Shown piece after piece: positions 34,301-45,800 of a DNA stretch of 64,000 bases. This DNA is from Rachycentron canadum. Its lineage: Eukaryota > Chordata > Actinopteri > Carangiformes > Rachycentridae. The notes beneath the pieces were generated by a model, which worked only from the letters and a program-made list of their open reading frames with translations, did not search any database and was not told the DNA's origin. The stretch lies in NCBI GenBank assembly GCA_038496675.1, contig CM076671.1:8456775-8520774 (forward strand), given 5' to 3'. Position numbers and translations under genes: made by a program. Each line of letters opens with the position of its first letter. Position 1 is the first letter of the stretch.

Positions 34301-36821
34301 TCCACCCTCTGGGCCGGCTGGTGGAGACCCTGGTGGCGGTCTACAGGATGACCTATGTGGGCGTTGGAGCCAACAGACGACTCCTGCCTCAGGCTGTCAA
34401 CGAGATCAAGTCTTACCTCAACCGCATCTTCCAGATTGTCAGGTATTTTACGTACACTTCACCCATTAGCTGCCTGCATGTGACAGCAGTTTGAATCTTG
34501 AGTAAGCGGGTAAGATAAATCTAATAATCAGCTAATAACATCACAGAAAAGGAAAGGTGACATGTTATTGAATTTGCTTTAGGTTTCTATTCCCAGACGT
34601 GCCAGAAGAGGGCGGTCTAATTCCAGAGCCGACCCCCAACCTCAAGGACAAGGAGCCAGATTCAACTGATGCCCCAATGGAGTCACCCAAACCTGGGTAA
34701 AGACTGATCTACAGCCCTTTTTAAAGCTTGTTGTCATCCTCTGTCAGCTCATCACATTAACCTCTCTCTCTCAGCCGTGTGGTGAGCAGCTCAGCTCTGT
34801 TGCTTCCCGTCCTGCTGCCTCGTCTCTACCCGCCACTTTTCACCCTCTACGCTCTGGACAAAGAGAGAGAAGACGACGTGTACTGGGAGTGCGTCCTCCG
34901 CCTCAACAAGCAAACCGACCTCGCCCTCCTTGGCTTCCTGGGTGTCCAGCAGTACGTCACAACACTGGCCGCAGTGAAAGGAATTAATTAATCATGTTTC
35001 GTGTGTAAATCCTCAAAAGCTTTCTTTCCTCCCTCAGAAAGTTCTGGCCTGTGTCTGTTCCCTCTTCCATGCTTGCACTGGGGGAGAAGCAGCAGGTATG
35101 TTCACTTTACTTCTACCTTATGCACAACAAAAAACAGGCATTTTATTTATAGTCACACATTTAACTGAGGAAGTCTCAGAGGAACAGACATGGGCATTCA
35201 GACCAAAAACAAACATAATCTAAGATAAAAACTAATGTATAACACTACAACACAAGATTTAATGTGAGTTATTTTTGAGTATTTGCTTGAACATGTCACT
35301 AAAGCTGAAATAGTCAGCCAAAGAAAAGAACAATTGCAACTGTTAAGAAATACTATTTTACGACTAAACAATTAATGAATGCATCAAGAAAACTTACTGA
35401 TTTGAAGTTAATTGAAAGTAATTGTCGGCCACCACGTTGTGTCCCTGCTGTCTGAATGCAGGCCGACACTCAGGGACGTTGTTTTGAGGTGTGTCAACCG
35501 ACCGTGTTGTGACACATTTGTTTGTTAACTGCTGTTTTGAAGCCTCCGGTTTGTAATTTGTCCGTCCTCCAGGTTCTCGCCAGCACCAAGGACGCCTGCT
35601 TTGCCTCTGCTGTGGAAACGCTGCAGCAGATCAGGTACTTAAACAACAGTGAAACAAGTTAAACACAGGTCTAAATGTGGTTTCTCGTGTTATTTCCCGT
35701 CTTATTTCATCTTCCCTGTTTCTTGTGTGTTTGCAGCACGACGTTCACCCCGTCCGACAAGCTGCAGGTGATCCAGCTCACCTTTGAGGAGATCACACAG
35801 GAGGTGCAGTCGCTGCTGAAGCAGGACTTCTTATGGTCCATGGACGACCTCTTCCCTGTCTTCCTCTACGTTGTGCTGCGAGCTCGGTCAGCAATAGACC
35901 AAACCCGATCACACACCTTTACCTTTACTTTACTGGGCTGCATTTATAAAACATAATAGGTCTATTAAACAACAGAAATAAAGCTTGTTGATGATACATG
36001 ATAATTACCAAGGCATCAACATTAGCGAGACTATGTATATTTCGAAAAGGATCAACTTGTATGGCAATTTCTTTTCTCAATTAATCGTGTTAATATTTTA
36101 GTCTAAAAAATATTAGTTATGAAACTACTTGTACAACAAAAATATCCAAAATATTTCATTTACTGTCGTATATGAAAAAGCGGCAAATCCTAAAGATTAA
36201 TTGGCAGAATTGTTGCAGAATTGTTTTTTCCAATGAACTAATCGATTGTTTTACTTACTTTAAATCTTGACCATCATTGTCAGTATCGTTCAACAGCATT
36301 GTGTGACTCTTACTGGATGTTTGCTTCCCCCATTCAGTATCAGGAACCTGGGGTCAGAGGTCAGCCTGATTGAAGACCTGATGGACCCCTGCGTCCAGCA
36401 CGGAGAGCATGGAATCATGTTTACCACACTCAAGGTAACAAACGCAAACACACGTATACAGCAAAGCTTTATTTCACAGGTCCCACAGTTTCCTGTCATT
36501 TCTTAGAGAGAATCTGAAATTTATCTGTATCTTCATGTGGAGATTTGTGTAATTTGGTTCTGTTTATTAGAAAATGGAGACAGTGTTCAATTACATTTTC
36601 TGTTCTACCCAGGAGTTCTTTTTCATTTCATTCATTCATTTCATTTTCGCTACTTCAAAAGTTTGGGAAAATATCAACCTTGTGCTGCGTATGACATGAT
36701 GCTTTTCACAACAATTTGAAGCAGCGCCCACGTTTCCTGCATGAATATCAATAATTTGTTTCCATTTCTTCTCCATGTGCAGGCCTGTTACTACCAGATC
36801 CAGCATGAGAAGATCACTTAG
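19348..36821 (+). CDS. als2: Alsin, Rab5/Rac1 guanine nucleotide exchange factor
   Basis: Thirty-three coding exons, all with usable splice sites, sum to 5040 nt (1679 aa plus stop; human alsin is 1657 aa). The start ATG at 19348 sits in a 20-nt coding piece (to 19367) and continues at 20243, giving METQRKSS like human MDSKKRSS. Domain order is RCC1-like region, DH-PH, MORN repeats, VPS9; each is listed separately with its exons. Alsin activates Rab5 on early endosomes through MORN/VPS9 and interacts with Rac1; loss causes juvenile ALS/PLS in humans. Within the RCC1-like region an insert rich in S/P/T is less conserved, while KKSSS..DIREEE..RRLSLPGLLSQ is strongly conserved. Intron 8 (25727-26704) contains a LINE fragment. 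Identification is essentially certain. Confidence 0.97.
19720..19875 (-). repeat. Family B interspersed repeat copy, antisense in als2 intron 1
   Basis: 'agcaattagttaattgtttt', 'cagtttctcaaatgtgaata' and 'ggtaaattgaatct...ggatttggact' are reverse complements of the sense blocks near 63800-63950. Confidence 0.6.
20243..25726 (+). other. als2: als2 exons for the RCC1-like domain
   Basis: Exons 20243-20388, 20617-21590, 22172-22505, 24632-24806, 25130-25226, 25301-25378 and 25496-25726 encode about residues 8-685. RCC1-type signatures recur: 'GSRHGVLLVEG', 'GSFHSGAV', 'ACGEQHSLAL', 'ACGASHSLAL', 'GGHHSLAV' and 'AGERHTLLL', each a glycine-histidine blade motif. The long second exon (974 nt) also holds the low-conservation insert and the CxxC...DKEDHVIISDSHYCPLG block shared with human alsin. 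Confidence 0.93.
25855..26440 (-). mobile_element. LINE (non-LTR retrotransposon) 3' fragment, antisense in als2 intron
   Basis: On the minus strand a degraded reading frame (26312-25995) reads like the C-terminal end of a fish LINE ORF2, with 'WGSS', 'LDKLDKKAGSVLG' and 'ERFRRSFIPT' blocks. A short 3' tail follows, ending in 'aaataaagtatctatct', a usual terminus of Rex1/L2-like elements. It is 5'-truncated and inserted opposite to als2 transcription. The clade call is inference; the LINE identity is fairly secure. Confidence 0.7.
26705..31379 (+). other. als2: als2 exons for the DH-PH module
   Basis: Exons 26705-26876, 27025-27214, 27296-27361, 27474-27636, 28179-28310, 28431-28559, 30460-30530, 30992-31058 and 31177-31379 (the last also starts the MORN region). 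The DH part includes 'MGFIASLHELAAAERKSYSKL'-like sequence and 'LLKLATCFEV'. The PH part includes 'RFSVNWFILFNDALVHAQ' and 'ITPEETFTLLA'. Alsin DH-PH is reported to act on or bind Rac1; that function comes from family knowledge. Confidence 0.92.
29619..29685. other. Hairpin-forming inverted repeat in an als2 intron
   Basis: The arms 29619-29633 and 29671-29685 are perfect 15-bp complements. Inside them 29639-29645 pairs with 29663-29670 with one bulged base, leaving a five-base bulge on the 5' arm. The whole fold is 67 nt. It could be a hairpin RNA precursor, a relic of a small transposon, or chance. Confidence 0.55.
31177..33719 (+). other. als2: als2 exons for the MORN repeats
   Basis: Exons 31177-31379, 31466-31531, 31623-31721, 32475-32639, 32764-32875, 33295-33372 and 33586-33719. 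Successive MORN units are visible: YEGRWLTGKPNG, YTGEFKNGLEDG, YQGQWRDGKMHG, YDGSFQDGMRHG, FIGQWLHDKKTG, YMGMWQDHLRQG, YYEGAF, YEGEFSDDWTLNG and YLEGSFGGEWGSG. In human alsin these repeats together with VPS9 provide Rab5 exchange activity. Confidence 0.95.
33822..36821 (+). other. als2: als2 C-terminal exons including the VPS9 domain
   Basis: Exons 33822-33986, 34083-34200, 34285-34442, 34583-34696, 34775-34951, 35038-35095, 35573-35634, 35737-35886, 36338-36434 and 36783-36821 (TAG at 36819-36821). VPS9 spans about residues 1486-1679 and contains the characteristic DDLFPVFLYVVLRA segment and a 'LIEDLMDP' block. VPS9 is the catalytic Rab5 exchange domain. The segment in 34583-34696 (P/E/D-rich) is the poorly conserved linker. 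Confidence 0.95.
34045..34072 (+). repeat. (TG)n tract abutting an als2 splice acceptor
   Basis: About fourteen TG units end ten bases before the acceptor AG (34081-34082) of the als2 exon 34083-34200. Only 'tctgtcccag' separates repeat and exon, so the pyrimidine tract is largely replaced by UG repeats in the transcript. Confidence 0.9.
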
Positions 36822-37023
36822 TGTGGTGTTACTTCCTCTGTGATTTGCATGCTGCTGCCCCAACCCCACCCCCCAAACCCTTACAGCCAATCGCAGAGCC
36901 AGGACCAGCCAGGCTTCAGGATGATGGATGAGTGCAGCGGCCAATGGGAGGGAGCAGATCACAGGTTTCTGACAGCTCCATCTGCTGCTGTAATGGGGAC
37001 GGGATCACCTCCCCCCTCTCTGA

Positions 37024-37045
37024 CACACACACACACACACACACA
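37024..37045. repeat. (AC)n microsatellite in the als2 3' UTR
   Basis: About eleven 'ac' units, roughly 200 bases after the als2 stop. Confidence 0.85.
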
Positions 37046-38599
37046 TACAAACACTCTTTTTGACCTTTCCCAGCCTCATACCTGTGGATCATGAAGTTAT
37101 ACATGTGAATATTGTTGGTATTTTACTGCCAGTTAAGCCACTTCATACCGTCCAATGTAAAATGATAAAATAGGTCCACAGCAGAAAGACTGACCTCCTG
37201 TTGGGAATCCTGATGTGGGCGTGTTGTATTACATCCTCATTGGCTTTTTCAACGTTTACCTGTGAAGAAAAGAGAAGCTCATCCACCGTTTGTTTTTTTT
37301 TTTTAAGGCTAGTGCCAATGGATCTTTTTTTTTTTTTTGGCAAACTCAAAATGAAGTTTTTTTTTTTTTTATTATTGCCACTCACCGGACACCTACATGA
37401 AGACACTGACTCTCAAACACACCTGGCTTCATGAACTGGACTGGACTTTTTCATCTGAGGCGGCAGTTTGTTTACAGTTGGCTCGGTGGGATCATGAGGT
37501 CCCGAACGGTTGCCATAGAAAAGCTCAGGGAAAGCGGCTGCATGCTGCTTTTTATGTTTGCCTCTGCAATACCTGAACCAACCAGTTAACAGTTATCAGT
37601 TTTACATGAGAAAAGGAGGTTAGTTTTGTAAATGCACCTCCAGTTACCAACTTAAAAAGCAACACGTAGCTGCTTCCATTGCCTTTTCTATGGAAACTAT
37701 CAGGAGCTATCTGCAGCTCCAATGACGTGGGTCAGACATTCCCAAACTAATTCACAGCAAGGTTTGATACTACATTTGTATAAAACAAATCATGTGCAGC
37801 ATGCAGCGGGTAAATGTAAACTGACTCTAAATGACACTAATATTCTGCTGTGGCAGCAGCTGACAGGTGAACTTTAAATCTCACCTGGGAGAAGAGTGAG
37901 CTCCAGTGCTGACAGTTTCCTATGGGACTGATTGTGACCATGAGGATCCGGTCACTGAAATGTCAAATGAAATGTCAAATCATCTGGATTAGACGGTTTC
38001 CAAATGCACATGGACTTTTATGGCAGGATGGACGTTCAGTTTCTTGACAATACACGTCAAAGGTACTTTAGAAGCAAAATCTAAATATGGTACACAGACG
38101 TGTTTTTCCTCAGACAATCTGAGTGTTTCTGAGCCCTGTTTCCAGTATTAATGAGTTAAATGACAGGGTGCTTACACTGCCCCACAATATCTAAAACTGA
38201 TTTTAAAAAGGAAAAACAAAAAGGAAAAAAAAAAGCCTCATCAAGTATTGTGAATTTTCTAGAGAAACTGAAGTGTAACCTTTAAGTGTTGGCTCCTAAT
38301 GCTAAATAAATTGTTTTCATAACCCAGTGGCTTCCCTAAAAAATGTATTGTTGAAAGCCAGAAACAGGACTGTAGCTCTTAAAAGCTTTTTTTTTTTTTT
38401 TTTGGTTTATTACAGGACAGCGACGACACAGTTCGACATTTCTTTCCTCGTGTCCACATCTTGTAGATTGTGTCGTGAAATTGTGATCAACCAGTGAAAA
38501 TCTTTCTTTATCTTGAAACTCAAATACAATACAAACTGGGTTTCAGGGTGAATGACGAAGCTTCAGGAGGCAGTGAAACTGACACTTTATGAAAAGGTT

Positions 38600-38632
38600 T
38601 TTATTATTGCACTGCTCCAGTGCAATAATAAA
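38600..38632 (+). promoter_or_regulatory. Perfect hairpin overlapping a poly(A) hexamer
   Basis: A 15-bp perfect stem (38600-38614 with 38618-38632) closes on a three-base loop 'ctc'. AATAAA at 38627-38632 lies in the 3' arm. The position is about 1.8 kb after the als2 stop. Confidence 0.7.
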
Positions 38633-40298
38633 GAGTGTTCACTGAAGATAAAGAAGGGAAGTCAAAGCTAACCAATTGAAGCTATATCACAATACAACAG
38701 GTTCAGTTTGACATGAGGTGTAGTTTTGTCATTGTTTTCCTTCTGCAGGTGAAGCTTGAGCAGCTTAATGCAAACACTGTTATCAATGTGACGTTGAAAG
38801 CTGATTGTTAACACTGACTGTTCTTTTTTTAAAGGATTCACACTGACTGTCAGACATTGTTGCTTGTTTGTGATTTGCGTCACACATGTCAGTTTATAAA
38901 AGGGCTTAAGAGAGGATTCAGTGGAGGACCAAGCCTTTTTTTTTTTTTTTTTTAATGTCACGGCTTTTGTTTTCTCAGACAGTTTAACAATAGAAAAGCC
39001 GTCGGATCAGAGGCCTCTTTTTTGATGGGAGTACATTAAGGTGAAGCTGCAGGATTTTTTTGGAAATCTAAGTGTCAGACACTTAAAGCTGCTACAGCAG
39101 TTGACCCATTGGGCAAAGTTGGTGCGGTCAGATATCACAGGAAGTCTTGAAAGCATGTTGGTTAAAGGCCAGATGAAGTAGTAAAGTTTGCAGATGAATA
39201 AAAACAAAAATCATGTTTTAAAATGAAGCGAATTTCAACAGCTATCATCCCCAGTTTTGCAGCAAACATCTCAGAGTGACTCGCACTTTTTTGACTTGAA
39301 ATACAACAGTGATAATGCTCCTCTGTCACAGACTATCAGCTCCTGTTACTGCTGAGACCATACGTGCCTGACACTTACTGAAGTGAAGCAATATCGACTT
39401 TATTATAGAGAAATTCATTCCTTTAAAAAAAAAAGGTCTGTAGATGCCCTTTAGACAAGTCTGACCACCGGAGACATTAAGTTTTGTTTTTGTTTTTTTG
39501 TTTTTTTTCACTTGACCTCTTCAGTATGTTGTGAGAATTCGATGTGTGGTGTAACTGAATTTGTCACTAAACTTCCTGTTAACACAATCTGAAGGACAAA
39601 CACAAATGACAAATGTAGAATGGGGGTGTTATGTTGTTATGGTTGAACCTTAACTGAACGGTTCTGTGTTTAACGTCAACTGAAGATGATCATAAGCTCA
39701 CGTTCAGGATTTAAACCCTGTTAAAACTGACTGGTGAATCCACCGACTGCAGCAGCTGTTTGCTATGAAGAAAACCTGCATCGTGTGTAAAAATAACTTG
39801 TATCAGTAGAGTTTGCTGTTTCCTAGATGACATTTTTGTGTCTCAGCTGGCTGACATGACGCCCACCTGTGTGTCTTTTACAGGATGTCAAATGCATTGT
39901 ATCTTGAAGTTATAACAAAGGGCAATAAACTCATTTGATGGACATTTTTGTTGTAATGCTTCAAAAAGCCGAATGTCTCCTGGTTCCACCTCCTGTTTTT
40001 CTCTGTTTGGTATGATTGTGTTTTAACTTTGTACAAATCATGTAATTTAAAGACATCACCTGGGGCCTGGGAAGCTGCGTTTGGCAACTTTCTACAATTA
40101 TTTTTAACGTTTTGGCAGAAAAAATGTGATGGGCATACGAAACAGTTGAGAAAATAGTGAGGTTCACATGTGGAAATGTTCTGCTGTTTAAAAAAAGATC
40201 AAAATAAATGAATCTTCCGATGCCTGGACAAATAAAGCAACATATTTTCGTTGTGCGAGCAGCAATGTGGATCAATCTCTTCGTGTCCAGACTGAAAC

Positions 40299-40500
40299 AT
40301 GTTAACAGCTATTGGATGGATTGCAATTGCAGTTATTCGTTGTCTCCAGAGGATAAATCCCTCTGATTTACTGACTCGTCCTCCTGTGCCTTCATCAGGT
40401 CAGAAGTTCAATCTATCAACACTTGTTTATGACCAAATACCTGTAAAACTAATATCATTAGAGGCTCAGCTGCACTTGGTGTTGAAAACTGACTCGAAAA
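40299..40500 (+). repeat. Interspersed repeat related to the foldback element at 12075-12490
   Basis: 'agctattggatggattgcaa', 'ctccagaggataaatc', 'catcaggtcagaag' and 'tatgaccaaatacctgtaaa' are blocks of a widespread percomorph repeat. The first two match the chrna2 intron copy. Confidence 0.6.
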
Positions 40501-41502
40501 TGAAAACTTGGCAGAATCTCCTCCTTTAGTTGCGACTGTTTCAGATGACATATTTCATTTCCCTCCTTTTTTTTCCTCTCTTCTTTGAAGTGGGTGTTGG
40601 AAAATGTTAATGTGAAGTGTTAAATTTTTAATGGAAGTCTGCCGACTGTTGGCGGGTTCTTGTTCCCTTGTGTGGATCTGATCAAACCACATCCACACAG
40701 CTCTGGTGAAGCAAATCCCTAAAGACGCTTTTTCCTAACTTTATTCACAAATCTTTTGGGCTATGAACAAAGACTAAGACAAATATTTAAAATTGTAAAC
40801 CCGGTTTTAAAATGAATTTTGTACAGATTTTACAGATCAGAAGGAGCTCTTCACTTGTCAGAGGTGGTAGGAGTCACTGAAGTGGAGCCACCAATAAATC
40901 CTCTTCTTTGCGAGACGTGAGGGAGGCTGAGAATTAACCAACAAACACAAACCTTGTGTGTTCCAGGCCTTAAGCCTTTTTTTGTCAAGTGCAAAGGGAT
41001 AATCTGAGTGTTTTGGGCACATTGTGGCATCATAGGACTTTGTTTTCAGATGGAGGGAGGGCAGATTCTGTTGAATTTCCTTAGGAATTAGATTACTGAT
41101 GAGGAGATTAGTCCATTTCCTGACAGACTTTTGGGCTTTGGTAAGACGACTAAAAGATTGCCTATCTGACCATCATGTCCACTCTTAACTCCAGCTGCGG
41201 CAGGTCAGTAGATCTTTTAATTACTCACTCAGGGCCTTTTTCAACCATAACAATCCCTGCTGTCTTTTTGAAGTCACAAAGCAAATGTTGATCTTGAAAC
41301 CTTTGCTTGGCTTTTCTCCCTTCTTTCTCAGTCTGCTGCCTCTTCCCACAGCTCCTCCTGCGTGCCACTAAAAGCTGAAAGAGTTAAGAAGATTTGGCAG
41401 CTCCACTGCAACCAGCCAGCCGGTGAAAGAGGAACTGGCTTCCGGTGGCCATAGGCAGGCAGCTCACTTGCCTGGGATTAAGTGGGATCGAGGAGATTAC
41501 AG

Positions 41503-41504
<2 letters not shown>

Positions 41505-41533
<29 letters not shown>
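41505..41533. repeat. (CT)n microsatellite
   Basis: About fourteen uninterrupted CT units, upstream of mpp4. Confidence 0.9.
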
Positions 41534-41536
<3 letters not shown>

Positions 41537-42831
41537 CCCCATGGCTCGATGAAGGCATAGTGCTCCGTCCAGTCTCCTGGGAATATATTTCCCCTCATAT
41601 ATACATTGTCCTGCACCTGTAACGGTGCTAGGACCTGCAGGAGCTGGAGGATAAAGGCTTGTGGCATCCCTAAGGTCTTGGACATAGAGGTAAGATGCAT
41701 CGGATGAAATGCTTTTTCTGGCTTTAAAAAAAAGAGAAGGTCTTGAAGGAAGGCCAAACGGATCATCCTCTTCCTCTTCTTTAACTACAGAAATTTGCCA
41801 GATGGGTATTTACCCCATGAGTAGCTCTATCTGTTTCATTCTCGACAATCACTTTTTTTAGCATTTATTTTTGCTCATGCACGTCATCTCTGTCGTCTAG
41901 CACAACAGAACAAAAGGTTGATAAAACCTGTTTAAACTCAGTTAATTAACTAGTTTATTCCCTTATTTTGCTGTTTTCCTTAAAGTTAAATTGACCTAAT
42001 GGAGATGAAAACTATTATTGAATTATTTCCTGAAAATATAACAGATGATAGTTCATGTAAGTTTTTTCTGCCCTGTGGTGGTTTGTCAGTTAGAGATTAT
42101 GCTGTGCACATCTCTGTATTTACATGACCGTTGCTCTTACGAGCTGCTGTAAAGTGTGCCATTAACCCCTGACACCATTCACACTACTTGTGACTGCTCC
42201 TCCCCACCTGACCTGAGTGCACGCTCATGGCTGGGTGGATTACCCACCAGGCAATGTGGGCCAGTGGTGCTACAGACGGGGCCCTGACGTCCCTGATTTT
42301 CTGGATGTCAGTTGGATTTGCTCATTTGATTAAGTGTAAATGTTTCAGGGCATTAATTTACAACAACTCCTGCATTATATGCTGATCTTGTAGTTTTGTG
42401 TTACTGAAGAGCTCCTGGTCAAGAACAGCTAAGAGTGTGACAGTGGCTGCTCTGTGGATCTCTGACTAATGAGTCGGTCGATCGAGGCCCACAGGTAAAC
42501 ATTTACAGTTGACTCCAGCTTCACTCATGGTTTGATGTGTGGTGCATGTTTGCAAAAGGCAGAGAAGAGAATAAGTGCAACATCGTGATTGTGAAGCTTC
42601 AATCCACTAGAACTAAACTGATTCATTTCGATACTGTCTAAATCAATTCCAAGTAATTATTTCAAGCGTTCTGTGTATATTATATTATTCACGGCAATAA
42701 TTTCATTATAAATGCTTCCCTCTAATCCATAGGACTGACAATGTTGTGTGTCCTGTATGTTTCCAGGTTATTACCAGTCCTGGTCAGCAGTCAGCCACTG
42801 GTCGGGGTCAGAGGTCAGGAGTCCAGGGATC

Positions 42832-45800
42832 ATGAGGCAGGCGGTGGAGGCCCAGGTGTTAAACCCTCACTGTGAACTCGGAGAACATGGTCAGCAGGGA
42901 ACAGTTGGTCATGATGTTGATCTACGACTGTAGTGGCCTTCTTACACTCTGAATAATACATGGGTGTGTTTTAGGCCTGCGTCAGATCCTGACAGATGTG
43001 ATTGAGGAGGTGAGGCAGTCTGTAAATCAGGACATCGATGGAGCGGAGATTCTCCACAGTTTGTTGAATGCCTCTTGGCTGCAGTCGCTGCTCAAGGTCT
43101 GTTAACACTCTCCTCTACTGGAGCTGAAACTTATCTCCACCATGAAATATTTATAAACTGACTGATAACCAGTCAAACATAGTTGCCAAATCAAGATGCC
43201 TCACTTCTTTCTATTTGAAATCAGTCTTCCAGGCCAATCTAGGATTCATTGTTAGTGCTTGTTCTATTGCTTTCTTAATCTTTTGTTATACATGTTGTGT
43301 TTTTTTTGCATTTTCAGCCTTTGGCAGGTCAATATGTAGGTTTAACTTGCGGCTGTCTTGTGTCAGCTGGATTCCTGGGGTTGTGTTAACAGATCTTTGT
43401 TGGTACTGTTCAACACTGATACTCAATAAATAAACTGTAGAATTATACAAAAGATGCTTTCACCATAGTTAAGTTTGTTTGCAGAAACACTGCTTTTCTC
43501 CTCAGTGAAGCTGCTGCCTGGGCTAAATAAAGAATGGGATGTGCACACAGCTACTTCTCTAAATGTAGGGAACCATTGGAGTGGATGTAAAAGAGAAAGG
43601 TGGAGAAAAAGTAAAAGGGAACGCTGCATCAAACATGTATAACATAACAGCCTCAGAGATTTTTCCTTGAAGCTACTTAACTACCTCCTTTAAAAATGAC
43701 AACTGCTTGTATTATTAATCTTTAAACTGTTTGCTGTCACTGTTTTCAGGTTTATGAGTGTCTGCAGAGGTACAGGAGAGCTTCCCCGGCTCCAGCTCTG
43801 GACTACGCTTCAGGACTCTCACTTCAGGTAACACTCAGATTTATTTTATAATATTAATATCATTCTGCAGAAGTCTTTGTTGAAGTGGCAGGTATATGGT
43901 TTCCTGTCTGTGCAGCTGCTGATCGACATCAGGGCATTACCAGGCTGCTCTGAAGAGGCCAAAGAGCTTTACCGTCTCCTGCGGCAGCCTCACATGCAGG
44001 TATTATACTTTTCTTTCTCACATTTTTCTGCTCTATTTGTGAGTATAAACATTGACACAATCAATTTTACGACCTTGAACTTGCCTATGAGAATATCACA
44101 AGTAAATATCATAAAAAATTTGCACTATTCTAGGCTCTTCTCTCTGCTCATGACACGGTGGCCCAGAGGGACTATGAGCCAGTGCTGCCACCGATGCCTG
44201 TAGACCTGCCAGATGATGAGGAGGCCACCAGGATTGTCTGCTTGGTCAAAAACAAACAGCCCCTGGTGAGCTACAAGGCTAACACCTCCTCAGTACTTAC
44301 TCAAACTTCAACAACTATTAAATCATAAAAACTGTATGAAATTTGGTCTGTACTATATTTTTTGCTGTAATACTGGCCATCCACACTTTTTAGGCACTAC
44401 ATGACCTTAAATGAGGCCACATTTTGATGGGATCACCCCCCTTTCCATGTATGAATTTTATTTTTTTAATCCCTCCTCACAAAAAACAGGTTTGTTGGGA
44501 TTAGGGAAACCCATCAGACAAACCTCACAGAGGATAAAAATAGCTTCAGGACATGAAGTCATTCGACAAAAAGTTCTGACTCGAGGCCATTAAGGTCAGT
44601 ATTATGATAGAAAATAGTTACCTATAAATCTTAATTTCCTATTTTTTCAAGAACGTAAACTTCAAGTTAAAGTTTGACTGTACGTAACACAACACATAGA
44701 TTTTAGTGTATAAACCACAGCATAGTGTGGCTATTTCCAGTACTATATGAGCAGATGGTCATGGATATTTTAATATCTAGGGTTTTTTGCCAAGTATAAA
44801 TCAAACAGCTGACTGTGTCCTGCTGTAGACCAGATGTCTGGATTTTATAATCTCTCATTTGTGTAATTGTCTGTGGATGCTACAGATGAACAGCAGGAAC
44901 CTCTGGACAAAACAAAACATCTGAAAATCATTTATATCAATTCTTCACGTCTTTCTTGTCTTTTTTGGATGTTTTTTATGATACAGTTCTTGTTACGGAA
45001 AGTACTGATGACTAATGAAGCTTCAGTCTCGTTATCAGGGCAGATATTCCCTCTTTAAACTTTGCATTTTTCCAGTGTCTGTCTGAACAGTTTCCTCTAC
45101 CTTTGAGTGACTCTCCTTGTCTCACAGCTTTACAACCAGCAGAGAGTCAGGCTGCCGCTGCCCAGTGCTTCCCCTCCCTCTGCAAAAAGCTCCAGAGGGG
45201 GGATTCACAGTCACTGGGACACCGTGAGGCACCTGAGCCGGCAGAGGTTTCACCGAGGTGGTGCATTCAGGGCTCAGAGCCCTGCAGCTGAGAGCCTGAG
45301 CCTGGATGCAAAGGATTCGTCGTGGTGTAGTGTTCGGAGAGGCAGCTACCCTCCGACTGAACCCCTGTGTCACCCAGTGGGGGCTCGGCCGTACCCTGCG
45401 TCTCAATATAAGCCGATGAGTACCTGTCAGGTGTGCTGCAGCAAACCGATGAGCCAGTGCAGAGTTTGTTACACCAACCTGCTGTGGGAGCAAAGTCTGA
45501 ACCGCTCTGCACCTTCGGTCTACAGCTCTGTTGTGATCGGTAAGAAAAGATCTGGGCCTCGTCTCCCAGGAGTGATCCATCATAAAACATCTGTGCTCAT
45601 GATAGAAGATAATCGACGTAAAATTAGTTCAAAACTTTTTTTAGGTTCGTCTTACATTACTATAAGATGCTGTCAGCAAACAAGGCCCTATTGGGTTTTC
45701 CATCATTCCTCATTTCGCCCTCTTCATCCATCGTTCATCACATCTACGAGTGTTTTTTATGGATTGATATAATGAATAATTAATTAATGATCTGTTTTCT

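Larger units (their letters stand above)
36822..42774. other. als2 3' UTR and als2-mpp4 intergenic region
   Basis: No coding exon was found. The 3' UTR may use AATAAA at 38305-38310, 38627-38632 (within a hairpin) or 39924-39929 ('ggcaataaactcatttg', followed by T/G-rich sequence). Long T/A homopolymers occur (37289-37304, 37326-37339, 38386-38402, 38937-38953). A foldback-family repeat lies at 40299-40500 and a (CT)n run at 41505-41533. The mpp4 first noncoding exon and promoter should be in the right part but cannot be placed. Confidence 0.5.

Noticed and set aside
45122..45583. 153-codon antisense frame opposite the unrecognised mpp4-intron exon
   Set aside because: The plus-strand frame has matching splice sites and continues in frame into the next exon; the antisense one has neither.
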